A stretch of 64,000 nt of DNA. Source: Macrolepiota albuminosa. Its lineage: Eukaryota; Basidiomycota; Agaricomycetes; Agaricales; Agaricaceae. Shown in pieces: positions 10,906 through 20,369 of the stretch (positions are counted from its first letter, which is position 1; the number at the start of each line of letters is the position of its first letter). The stretch lies in contig JAMWFC010000056.1 in assembly GCA_027475525.1 (NCBI GenBank), positions 372,001 through 436,000 on the forward strand. Direction: 5' to 3'. The notes beneath the pieces are model-generated. The model was not told the origin of the DNA and did no database searches. It saw nothing but the letters and a program-made list of their open reading frames with translations. The translations under genes and the position numbers were made by a program.

Positions 10906-11350
10906 CCCCAACTTGTACATACTTATTCACTTTCGTACTTCCTCACTTTTGGTGTTCACCAGCTCGTTAGTTCAATAATGTTTCATTCCTGCTGACAAGT
11001 CGATAGCTACCTATCTAGCATAGGTAGATTATGTTATCGTAATATAACGATTCATCTATCGACGATGTAAACGACTGCTGGAGCAAAGAAATAATGAAAC
11101 ATTCAGACATCCGACAGAAAACATAACAAATTACATACATAATAAAAAAATACATAAACAAGAAACAAACTAAAATAAAACAAAATAAAGGATAGCAAAA
11201 CAAACAATCAAAAATAAAATAAAAAAATAAAAACATATTTGTATATATATATAATCCCTCGACTTGGTGAAATAAACACACAATAACGCGCTCAACGAAA
11301 ACTATATATAAAGAAAACGCAAGGATTTTTCAACATGAGAATGAACATAA

Positions 11351-11520
11351 TAGCCGGTAGAGATAGCCGAAAGGGAGCAAATATCGAGGACATGGTAGTA
11401 ATAGCCGGTAAAGATAGCCGAAAGGGAGCAAATATCGAGGACATGGTAGTAATAGCCGGTAGTAATAGCTGGTAAAGATAGCCAAAAGGGAGCAAATATC
11501 GAGGACATAGCCGGTAGAGG
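11351..11520. repeat. 51-bp tandem repeat near the Helitron 5' end
   Basis: About three copies of TAGCCGGTARAGATAGCCGA followed by AAGGGAGCAAATATCGAGGACATGGTAGTAA start at 11351, 11402 and, after a 13-bp insertion, 11466. A partial fourth copy follows at about 11509. Three overlapping minus-strand ORFs across it are products of the repeat, not genes. Confidence 0.9.
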
Positions 11521-11603
11521 AAGAGAACGGCAATTGCCGAGAGCACGTGAGGGGCACAAATTTCGAGGACAAAATGCACGCCAAAGCAGGTAGTAAAACC
11601 TCA

Positions 11604-11619
11604 GTCTACTAAAGTAGAC
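11604..11619. other. Perfect palindrome near the predicted Helitron terminus
   Basis: GTCTACTAAAGTAGAC can form a 7-bp stem with a 2-base loop. It lies 63 bp inside the predicted 5' terminus at 11682. Classic Helitrons carry a hairpin near the 3' end; a hairpin at this end is only suggestive. Confidence 0.6.
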
Positions 11620-11682
11620 CTCGGAATCAAAACATACTTGAGTCTTACCGGGTGAAGCCACGGGCGAAAACAAACACATAGA

Positions 11683-11890
11683 TTCCCTCCTGCGTCACTT
11701 ACCAATGTGAAGCCGACTCTTTTCCCAAGCAATGTAGGTTATCCCGGTGGGACACCAACTGAAGCTGAGCCCAATGTCATCGAAACTGCCCCTGCATATC
11801 CCATACACTTAGGAGCTGCTCAGTTCATCACGCTTATTACACTGGGGAGTGAAGAAAACAAGGAGAAGAGTTTCGATCTATTCAGGAAAT
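11683..11890 (+). pseudogene. Fragment of phytase exon 1
   Basis: This 208-bp stretch aligns with 15641-15839 of the intact phytase gene at roughly 90% identity by eye, with an extra block of about 9 bp near the end. It corresponds to the linker after the membrane anchor and before the catalytic domain (PTLFPSNVGYPGGTP, NVIETAPAYPIH). It starts exactly at the predicted Helitron end and stops abruptly after TTCAGGAAAT, where REV1-like sequence begins. It is a duplicated fragment without catalytic residues. Confidence 0.9.
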
Positions 11891-12600
11891 ATCCGATTAC
11901 TACAACGATGACCCAGCCTTTCTTGAGCTTGCGGCCACAACTCTTCTAGGAGATGTCTCTGTGAATTTTGAACCAGGAAACGGTGCGCGAGATGACAGTC
12001 AGGAACTTACCTCCTCCAGTGACACAGCCTTCGCTTAAACGGGCTCGCATGGAAGTCTATGAAGAAAGAGGGGGACAGGGACAGGCTGTCCCCACAGTAG
12101 ACAAAGATGTGTATGGCCAGTCCCGTTTTGGAGACTATGGAGAATACATGGGTCGCAAACGTGCCAAGTTGCAAATCCAGAATGCGGAAATTGAGCAGGA
12201 GACTGGAAGTGATCTTTTCAAGGGACTAGCGATCTATGCAGGTCCTTCGTCGTCCTCCTTTTCCACAGCTGATTGTTTGCCAGATTAATGGATATACTGA
12301 ACATTCTGTCCAGGATCTAAGGAAACTTATCGTTAAGCATGGTGGAATATTTCAACCCTACCTCGACAAAAAGTCGATTGTGTGAAACTAACTAGGTTTA
12401 TTTCAGGACACACATCATTACATGCTCCCCCAGGCGCCAAAATGCGCAAATTTAAGCATATGAAAGTCGTCCGACCATAATGGTTGGTCAAAAGCACCAA
12501 AAGGAGAATATTATTACCCTGGCAAGACTTTCTCTTCTCCCAAAACGAGAGGTCAGAAAACAAAGGTTTCAAGGCCAAACAACCAGCTCTGCTCTACCCA
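11891..12600 (+). pseudogene. REV1: Fragment of REV1 (translesion synthesis protein), N-terminus with BRCT
   Basis: Read across frames, this encodes the N-terminal region of REV1, the deoxycytidyl transferase scaffold of translesion DNA synthesis. DYYNDDPAFLELA is followed by YGQSRFGDYGEYM, RKRAKLQIQNAEIE, then BRCT-like INGYTEHSVQDLRKLIVKHG, THIITC, FKHMKVVRPEWL and LLPWQDFLF. Two introns are retained: near 12236-12283, whose donor looks altered to GC, and about 12382-12409. The segment came as genomic DNA, not cDNA. It has stops and frame changes, no polymerase domain and no start codon of its own, so it should not make REV1. The functional gene is not in the window. Confidence 0.85.
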
Positions 12601-12737
12601 TCTTATGTCTTTCACAGCAATTCCCTCTCTGAGTCCTGTACGGAACTCTGCTCCATTTCCCGTTACCTAGTAATATGATATGCCTCTTGGCAAAGAGTGT
12701 TTCTACAATGTACATGTGAATTTGACAAATGAATATA

Positions 12738-14212
12738 TCACAAGGCGGATGATAAATTTGAATAACTAGGAGGTGATTGACCGTTATGCAACTGACGTGC
12801 AAGTTCGTGTTGTTGGGTCTCAAGTTCAAGGATACGTCGGCTGAGAGCTTCTATTTTATGCTCTAGAATCCCACTTTCGGAGGTCTCGGATGTACCACTT
12901 TGAGCACTCTCACTCGAGTGTATCCTCTCCACTTCGGTCTGTAATTGGTCACGCTGTCGACGAACAGCTTCTCTCTCGTCAGCGATTCTTGCAAGGTAGT
13001 CTACATGAACTATGTTATTGACATGGCTTTTGACAGAAGTAATTAATGCTAACCATTTTTTTCCAGGGGCTGAACATAATTCTGATCGTAAGGCAGAGGA
13101 ATTGGAAGGAGAATAAATGATAGTCGACGCCGTCGGCGAAGGCAGAAGACCACGAAAATCACTAGTATCCCCAAACCAACCAAACCACCTACTACACCAC
13201 CTATGATCGCTCCAATCGGATGCGTAGATGTTTGTGTAGACGATGCAGTTGAGCTTTGCCTCCGCAAAAAAATTATTTCATTGAACGACTAAAAAATCAA
13301 TAGACATACTCAGAAGGTGAAGTATCAGTTGAACTAGTTGAGCTTTGCCTGAAAACTTGTTTCATTCAGTGAACTCAAAAAAACAATAGACATACTCAGA
13401 AGGTGAAGTATCAGTTGAACTAGTTGAGCTTTGCCTGAAAACTTGTTTCATTCAGTGAACTAAAAAAACATAGACGTACTCAGAAGGTGAAGTAACAGTT
13501 GAACTAGTCGTGGGTTGAGAAGCGGATGTTCGTATAGAACCCGACGTGACATCAGAGCTTAACGTGCTGTTCAAGGCGGGCGACGAAGTTGAGTTTGTCC
13601 TTGACAAGAGCTTTAGTCTGACAGACTGATCAAGAGACAATGAGAGACAAACCTGACTAAGGCGGTGGATGAAATAGCCTGAATTGTGGCAATAATAGGA
13701 GTTTCCACCTCAATCGGGACTTTATCAAGTACAATGACATTATCTCTTTCAAAAATCGTTCATCATTTATATGCTCCAGTGACCAACCAAAAGGAACGCA
13801 CGATTTTAGAGCCTGAAGCTCGCATAACAGCCTTGCATCTAAATCAGTTTTTCTTCTTCTTATGATCATGTTGGACTCACAACGAATTTTGCCCGTTTAT
13901 TGATAATGGCATGTCGGCGGTAACGTTTTGAGAACTTGTTAGGACGGAGGATTTGAGGATATATGTAGCTTCGTCACTGCAAAACAGAATGATATTAAAC
14001 GTGAGAGGATCGCCAGAATTAGAGGTCCATGAAATGGACACGGTCCTGTTTGGAATGGCAGGAGGGGGAGCTTTAAGTTCGAGAGCACCAATGACATGAA
14101 AAACGACAAAGAAAGCACTGTGATCCACAGTCAAATAATTAGGGCTAAGTCAAAATGACAGCAATTAGACTCACATGTAGTTAGAAAGACTCAACCCACA
14201 AAGCTTGGGCAT
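12738..14212 (-). CDS. Single-pass membrane protein with Ser/Thr-rich stalk
   Basis: Multi-exon gene starting at ATG 14212. Exon 1 plus exon 2 give a signal-peptide-like start (NYIAFFVVFHVIGALELKAP), followed by a beta-rich extracellular part with TVSISWTSNSGDPLTFNI and SQNVTADMPL. A Ser/Thr-rich stalk follows, encoded by short exons, then one transmembrane helix (IGAIIGGVVGGLVGLGILVI) with a basic stop (RRRRR). The cytoplasmic tail has a coiled coil (RRILELETQQHELARQL) and ends PPSYSNLSSAL at 12738. This layout is common in mushroom plasma-membrane proteins of unknown role. Two stalk mini-exons are tandem duplicates. Exon limits in the middle (about 13660-13880) are approximate. Confidence 0.75.
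13300..13500. repeat. Tandem duplication of a mini-exon with its intron
   Basis: A module of about 86 bp (ACTCAGAAGGTGAAGTATCAGTTGAACTAGTTGAGCTTTGCCTGAAAACTTG and flanking intron) occurs twice almost identically, with a third, diverged copy. On the minus strand each copy supplies an exon coding for SSTSSTDTSPS-like residues with its own splice sites, so the stalk of the membrane protein has grown by exon duplication. Confidence 0.85.
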
Positions 14213-15307
14213 CGTGATGGTAAAAAGGGCAAAGTGCAACCCTCATGATGAATTATTAGCAATTATAAGAAAGAACAAAGAAAGAAATCAAGGAGATCTC
14301 CAGAAACCATGTCGACCTGGCTTGTGATCATCAAAGAAAAGAGATCACAACCTTTATAGATGCTGTTGTAGTACTTGATCAGTCCATCCAGTGAGAGTAC
14401 TTTGTCATAGAGCCTGAACCTAGCGTTAAGCTGGCTTTACGTTGGGCGTCGTGTGAGGGTGATAGACAGATTAAATTCGCTAAATGCTTAACTTGGTTAT
14501 GACAGGTGATTGATTGTGAAAATGGACCTTATAGACGTTGGACCTGGCCAAGCTGAAGTCAAGACTGTATATAATTCTAGTTAACAGGCGGAATTGATCG
14601 ATCAGCTTGTGATCCTCAGCATCATGCTGTAGGTAGTGGAGTATTTAACTGATGCGGAGTGCAGGGTACGTCACTGTCTCGATAGGGTCCAGTGTATCCA
14701 AGGTCCTCGCAGGTGGATGTACTAAATGTGTAAAAAGACGCTTCGTGACCTAGACAAAGCTGGAGGATATAAAGGGAGTCAAATATTTAAAAGTTACTTA
14801 GATATCAGGCAACCTTTGAACGTCGGGACCTTCAGAGGATCTGGTGGTTGCAAGGAAGCACTAGAAGCATTTTTAGCATTTGAAGTCCTATATATACCGT
14901 TTCAGCGATATTAGGCCCGGTAGAAACCTGTTGAGCTCGGTCCTCACCAAATCCTTATGTGTTGGCGTTTGATCATAGTCCATTCATCCTTCCCTGCCCA
15001 CTCCAACAGCCCCTTTCTTATTCAATATCTCAGTGGGCTTTTTTCTTAAGCCAATGTTGAGTCCCAGACCATAATTCCTGGTGTTGAAGTAATACAAGCA
15101 TGTGAATGTGTGGGAAGGTCGAAGCTGTTCCATTGTTGATGAACACAGCTCCATCCTTTTGAGGGTGATCTGGAGACTACGACTCGGATGACATCCGTTG
15201 TGTCGGAAAAGTAATTTGCAATACGCAGCGAACGCGCAAGATCACTTATCATTACGTTCCGTTGATCATGAGTCAATTATTTGTATTCAACTCTAGTCAC
15301 CATCACC
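14213..15307. other. Intergenic, divergent promoters
   Basis: This gap separates the minus-strand membrane protein gene from the plus-strand phytase and should hold both promoters. A 62-codon ORF at 14726-14914 has no recognisable similarity and no intron context, so I do not call it. Confidence 0.4.
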
Positions 15308-17841
15308 ATGGCTGGCAAGCCAGACGTCGAGACCGGCGAGGCCTATGCCCGCAACTCGTACGACTGCGAAGAACGCCAGTCCTTGCTACCATCTACGTCG
15401 GATGCTACCGCGACTCCTGTACCGTCGTCTTCTGACAAGCGTGATGACATCTCAAAGAGGTTCAGCGTCCTACACCTTGGCCTTGCTTTCCTCGCAGGAG
15501 TCATTGCATGCATAGTGACGCAGCTATTCGTCTGCCCAGGTTGTTGTGTGCATGGAAGAAATGACCACAGCAGCTTTGCAACTCAGAACAGCATCAACGT
15601 TTTCGCACCGCCTTACGTAGGCTCGACACAAGTCCACAGGTTCCCTCCTGTGTCACCTACCAACGCGAACCCGACTCTTTTCCCAAGCAATGTAGGCTAT
15701 CCCGGCGGGACACCAACTGGAGCCGAGCCTAATGTCATCGAAACTGCCCCTGCATATCCCATACACTCAGGAGCTGCTCAGCTCGTCGCGCCTAATACAC
15801 TGGGGAGTAAAGCAAAGAGTTTCGATCTATTCAGGAAATTGGGTAACCTGTCGCCGTGGTATAGCGTTGGACAGGCGTTTGGATTAGATTCAGAGCCCAC
15901 TGTGCCCGAGACTTGTCGCGTGACTGGTTTACATTTCTTGCATAGACATGGGGCTAGATATCCCACGCAATGGGGTAAGTACCGATGCGAGCTTGCCTGT
16001 TTGGTTTGAGACGCTTACGCGTGAGCAGTATCTTATGGAGGACCGGCGGCATTGGCAGCAAGATTGAACGAGGCGGCCGCGAACTGGAATGCGACGGGAG
16101 GTCTTGAATTTTTGAATGATTGGTATGTGGCACCATTTTCGTAGCGTCGATGGTTCTGACTGGATCTCAAGGACATACAAACTTGGAGAAGAGTGTCCGT
16201 GTTTTCTGCACTATCTTTGACAACATCTTAACGTGGTTTACAGTGCTTACTCCGTTCGGCCGACAACAGATGTGTTAGTTCTTCTACATCTACATCGTGT
16301 TGACTATACCCAATGCACATGAACTTTAGATGACCTGGGTATCTCCATGCGCTTGAAATACGGGTTCCTTCTTGAGGTACTGCATTCCGTATGCTCCTCC
16401 ATTTATATCTCAACAATACAATGAAGAACTTCACGGATACCAATACCATTCCCGTTTTCCGTACCGAATCTCAGTATGGATGCGTGTCCTATCTCTTCAT
16501 CGACGCTACTGACATGATACGTCTTTAGAGATCGCATGCTCCATTCAGCGTTGAACTTTGCTCTCGGTTTCTTCGGGTACCCGTTAGATGGTAAGTACCA
16601 ACAGAGCATCACGATCGAATCCAAAGGAGTATGTCATGACTTTTCTCTTCAGACCAATACGAATCGATGCTCACGCTCTCTTGCAGTTCAATAACACTTT
16701 GGCGCCATACAAGACGTATGTTTCCCCGACCCCAGCGCAGCGCTCCGTCCTGATCTGACTGTCTTGAACTCAGGTGCCCGAACGCAAGAGTCCCTGAAAG
16801 GGGAGATCGAGGTGTTTGGTACGTCAAACGATGGGCAGCGATCTATCTAAAGAAGGCACTTGCTCGCTTGCAACCCAATCTCAAGGGTTATGAGCTCAGC
16901 ATAGAAGACGTATACATCATGCAACAGATGTGCGCTTACGAGACCGTAGCTATCGGCTACTCCAAGTTTTGTGAACTGTTCACCGAGGAGGAGTGGGAGG
17001 GCTTTAACTATGCGTAAGTTGGCGTTATCTTTATCTTCTGGTTCAAGCTTTTGATTATTTGTCAATAGTCTTGATCTGAGCTTCTGGTGAGTTTCCGTGG
17101 ATTTACATGAATGGCGGGGAAAAGGAAAGCAAACTAATGGGCGTAGGTACGGCTCTGCCTTTGGATGTCCCGTTGCCCGAGTACAAGGCTATGGCTGGAT
17201 TAAAGAACTTCTCGCACGTCTGACACACACACCAATTACCGAGCACAACTCGTCGACGAACTCAACACTCGACGACGATCCCACCACTTTCCCGCTCAAC
17301 CAGAGCCTGTACGTCGATGCTACGCACGAGGTGGTCATTCTCAATAGTGAGCAAGCAAAATAGTTCAACCACGAATCACTTTTGACAGATCACTTCTCAT
17401 AGTTATCACCGCACTGAATTTGAGCAACTTCGCTGCATCTGGTCCGCTTCCATATACACACATACCAGCCAACCGCTCCTTTGAAGTCTCCAAACTCGCA
17501 CCATTCGGCACGAACATCCAATTCCAACGTGTGTTCCCTCTTTCCCTTTCCCCTCTCTACACCCTCCAACTAACATACCATGTCTCACAGTCCTCGAATG
17601 CACCTCCGTCCCCGGTCCTCAAATCCGCATTATCATAAACGATGGCGTGACACCTCTCACAGGAATCAAGGGATGCCCGAAGCAGCGCGATGGCATGTGT
17701 CCCGTCGATACGTTCGTCAAAGCACAGAAAGAGCTGCTTCTAGAGACCGATTGGGAGTACGATTGTTTTGCTGATTGGACGGTACCTGAGGGTGATGCGT
17801 GGAATACGACGATTGGGTCACCGCCTAAGCCTCAGGCCTAG
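15308..17841 (+). CDS. Histidine acid phosphatase / phytase, membrane-anchored
   Basis: Hydrolyses phosphomonoesters, probably phytate, outside the plasma membrane or in the secretory pathway. ATG 15308 has a strong context (CACCATGG). About 85 cytosolic residues are followed by a hydrophobic helix (LHLGLAFLAGVIACIVTQLF), giving a type II anchor rather than a cleaved signal. The catalytic signature LHRHGARYP ends exon 1. Later exons show TPFGRQQ, FTDTNTIPVFRTESQ, NNTLAPYKT, CPNARVPERGD, YIMQQMCAYETVA and YGSAFGCPVARVQGYGWI. YVDATHEVVIL carries the proton-donor motif as HE rather than the usual HD. The C-terminus has disulfide-type cysteines (TGIKGCPKQRDGMCPVDTF) and ends at 17841. About a dozen short introns all splice cleanly by eye. 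A fragment of exon 1 is duplicated at 11683-11890. Confidence 0.9.
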
Positions 17842-18361
17842 AGAGTCCGCCTTCGCGCATACGTTTTAGAGGTCCGCGATGTGGTAGATGGATTTCCGTT
17901 CAAAGGGGAGTGGTGATAGAATTGGGACTTTGTGATGGGCTAAGTGTGATCTTGATCTTGTATTACGCTTGCTATTAATCCAATCATTTATTCGCACTCA
18001 GGTGTCGATTATTGAGACTCAACGCTGACAAAAGGGTCCTCAGTTTGCAGATAACCAGCGATTATATGGAACACCAGCCGTAGAATTCAATCAAATCAAA
18101 AAAGACAAACACAAAAGCACAATTAAAAAATGTAACGGCTAGAGAACTTGAAATCACAGAAAGGGCCGTGGTTCAATGATACGTGTAGAGGTCCCCCATC
18201 TCAAATCACTTTAGACAACCTCACAAGTTCCGAAAGAAACCGCCAAGCGTCCATCAACCTTCTTCATATCTTCCACCGCTCTTCCAAAACACGTAATTAC
18301 TTCGTTGAATGCGAGATTACATTGGCCTGGCTCTTAAACCGGTCTTGGTGACTTGCCATCT
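17842..18361. other. Intergenic, convergent 3' regions
   Basis: The 3' flanks of the phytase and of the small secreted peptide gene meet here. No gene was found; a 67-codon ORF at 18148-18351 has no recognisable features. Confidence 0.4.
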
Positions 18362-18618
18362 CTATGCCTCAATTCTCGTGCGCATAAGGTACGGACCAAT
18401 CTTCCTCAAAATAGCTGACGGCGAAGGCTTGTCTGCGTCTATAAATCCGAAAAGTTAACCATCTCGCGAAGATCGTAACGAGTAAAAAAAACCATACATC
18501 CCGGTTGCGTATCCGAGTCCAGCGTCGGGGTATTCGTGTACACGCTGTCAATCTGCCGCTGAAAACTGAGGGATGCGGCACATAGGACTACTGCAGTAGC
18601 AACGACAAAGAAGCGCAT
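18362..18618 (-). CDS. Small secreted peptide, about 65 aa, unknown
   Basis: ATG 18618 starts MRFFVVATAVVLCAASLSFQ, a typical signal peptide, followed by RQIDSVYTNTPTLDSDTQPG. An intron with GTATGG donor and TTTATAG acceptor (phase 1) leads to ADKPSPSAILRKIGPYLMRT and a stop at 18362. Without splicing the first exon would run to FSDL and stop. The mature peptide of about 45 residues has no cysteines and no CaaX end, so it is neither a Cys-rich effector nor a lipopeptide mating pheromone. Existence is plausible but unproven. Confidence 0.45.
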
Positions 18619-20369
18619 GATTCCTGGATTGTAAATCGAGATCAGAGACAGGTCCTCAAGGCCACAAATAATTCCTTTCATATACCTGCTTATAGATTCT
18701 ACTGACCAAGAAGCCAGCGAGTTCGTCTAGGTTGACTGGGATGCTCAACCTGGCCAATCCTTTATAGACAATAGCTCAGTCAAAGGGTCACGGCTTATCA
18801 TGTCACGAATCGATATCTTCAGACATGTTTACTACCGGCATTTCATAACCTGGGCATGAGTTGAAGCTTAATATTCCGAATATCCGGGCTGCAAAGCATG
18901 CAGCAACGACAATCCTTGTCTGACAGGAAAGATGCATAACTCTAAAATTTCAAACACGTCCTGATAGACTGTAGGCAAGATCTGAAGTCTACCTTAAATT
19001 ATGGAAAGAATCGGGACTATTCTGTCATGCACCCCATAGCTAGAGTCTATGAAACTTCCTCAGAACAGAATTCTATCAATATACCAGGCCCTGGACAGAC
19101 CCCCGAATCGGCACCCTCTGATGGCTTTGCAGCTTCCCTCATCTTCTTGATTCTTTTCTGGCATCCATGTGTGAGAGAACTTGAATGGGAGAAAAACATG
19201 GATTGAGCCCTTCGCTTGCCGAGGGGTGCCGGAGAAAGTGATGTAACAATTTGACCCTACCTCTCGGATTGCTTTGACGACGTTGCTAATAAAAAGAGTG
19301 ATGGAAAGATGCTGAGGAAATTACGATGGCGTCCTGGAAAAATCATCTTGCTATGATTCTGAAATCAATTTAATAGGGCGGTCTGATCTTAGTAGACACT
19401 TGACACATCCTTAGAAACTTTGCCCACCTTGTCGTTGTTCTCTTCACCAGACTTGAAAAGGGGTGGAGGGAGTTAAGGGGACAAACTAGTTAAACTCAGA
19501 CTAGTTGGTTATGTCCGCCACGTACTCGGCAACCAAAACACGTCGTTAGTGCGTCTCTAAATGAATATATATATATACATCTGTCCTGTAATACGAATAT
19601 TCTTGACCGTAGCGGGCTTTGCGGGGCTTGCCGCGCTACCGCGCTCTTAGCTAAATAACAATTTACCAGATCTTATAAGACGGCTGCCCAAGGGATCACT
19701 GACTTTTGGCCGGCTGCTTGGGCTCTAGAAACAGCTCTCATTCCGTGTGCACTCTGCAGACGAAGTCTGATCTTGTCAAATGCTTCCATAACATAAACAT
19801 TCTTCTAGTACAACTTAAATTTGAAGAGTTCTGATGAACGGTCTGCACGCTTTTGATCCCAGAAAGTACACTATCATTGGACACTTACTTAACCACCTAA
19901 AATTGATTCAAGGCTTGATGACAACCTAAATACATGCGGTAAAACACCATGGATAAGATGAATGGACTTTGTTTCGTACTACTTGCTGGTTTCCATTACC
20001 CATGTATCGGGGTTGAGTGTTGAGGCGATCGAATAACGGGTAGCACCACTCACCTAAGTAAAGGAATACAGGAACTGTAAGGTAGTATTCGATCTGATGA
20101 AGTAGTTCAAAAACAATAGATCTACGTTCATGTTAAGCAGTCCCTGAAACGTAATTAGATCCAACCGTATCTGCTCATTTCTGGAGATCCTAGAAATTAG
20201 TCATTCAAGGCCCGTTGCACCGGCCACCCGATTGACTTTTGAATGAAGTAATGTTTGTGAGAGTATCATTCGTGCAAAGCTCATTGAACTAGCAAAAGAT
20301 AATATTGCAAATGCGTACTTTAGACATGCCACTCGCGATATTGACCAGATCACAGGATATACTCTTCCC
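18619..20369. other. 1.75-kb intergenic region
   Basis: No supported gene. It includes a (TA)n stretch near 19566, a GC-rich hairpin (GTAGCGGGC...GCGCTAC) near 19611-19648, and a coding-like minus-strand segment around 19070-19290 (reads KAIREVGSNCYITFSGTPR) that I cannot assign and which may be a relic. Confidence 0.4.

Larger units (their letters stand above)
1..11682 (-). mobile_element. Helitron, truncated by left window edge
   Basis: Inferred extent of one rolling-circle transposon on the minus strand. Seen directly: an intact RepHel reading frame (1-4604), and at the other end the minus-strand string ...GGAGGGAA then TCTATGTG, the A|TC signature of a Helitron 5' end. Plus-strand bases from 11683 onward match phytase exon 1 starting at 15641, and bases up to 11682 do not, so the boundary coincides with the loss of host homology. 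Between lie two tandem arrays, a divergent gene pair of unknown function and a palindrome near the end. The 3' end (hairpin plus CTRR) lies outside the window. The alternative is that the RepHel belongs to a shorter Helitron ending before about 5 kb and the remainder is a separate element. Confidence 0.6.

Noticed and set aside
11292..11679. Three overlapping minus-strand ORFs of 84-125 codons
   Set aside because: They follow the 51-bp tandem repeat and share its period; no sign of selection for protein.
18362..18618. Lipopeptide mating pheromone precursor
   Set aside because: The peptide has a secretory signal and no C-terminal CaaX box.
19566..19650. Hairpin GTAGCGGGC...GCGCTAC as a terminator or ncRNA
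   Set aside because: A single short stem in intergenic DNA of a eukaryote; no supporting context.
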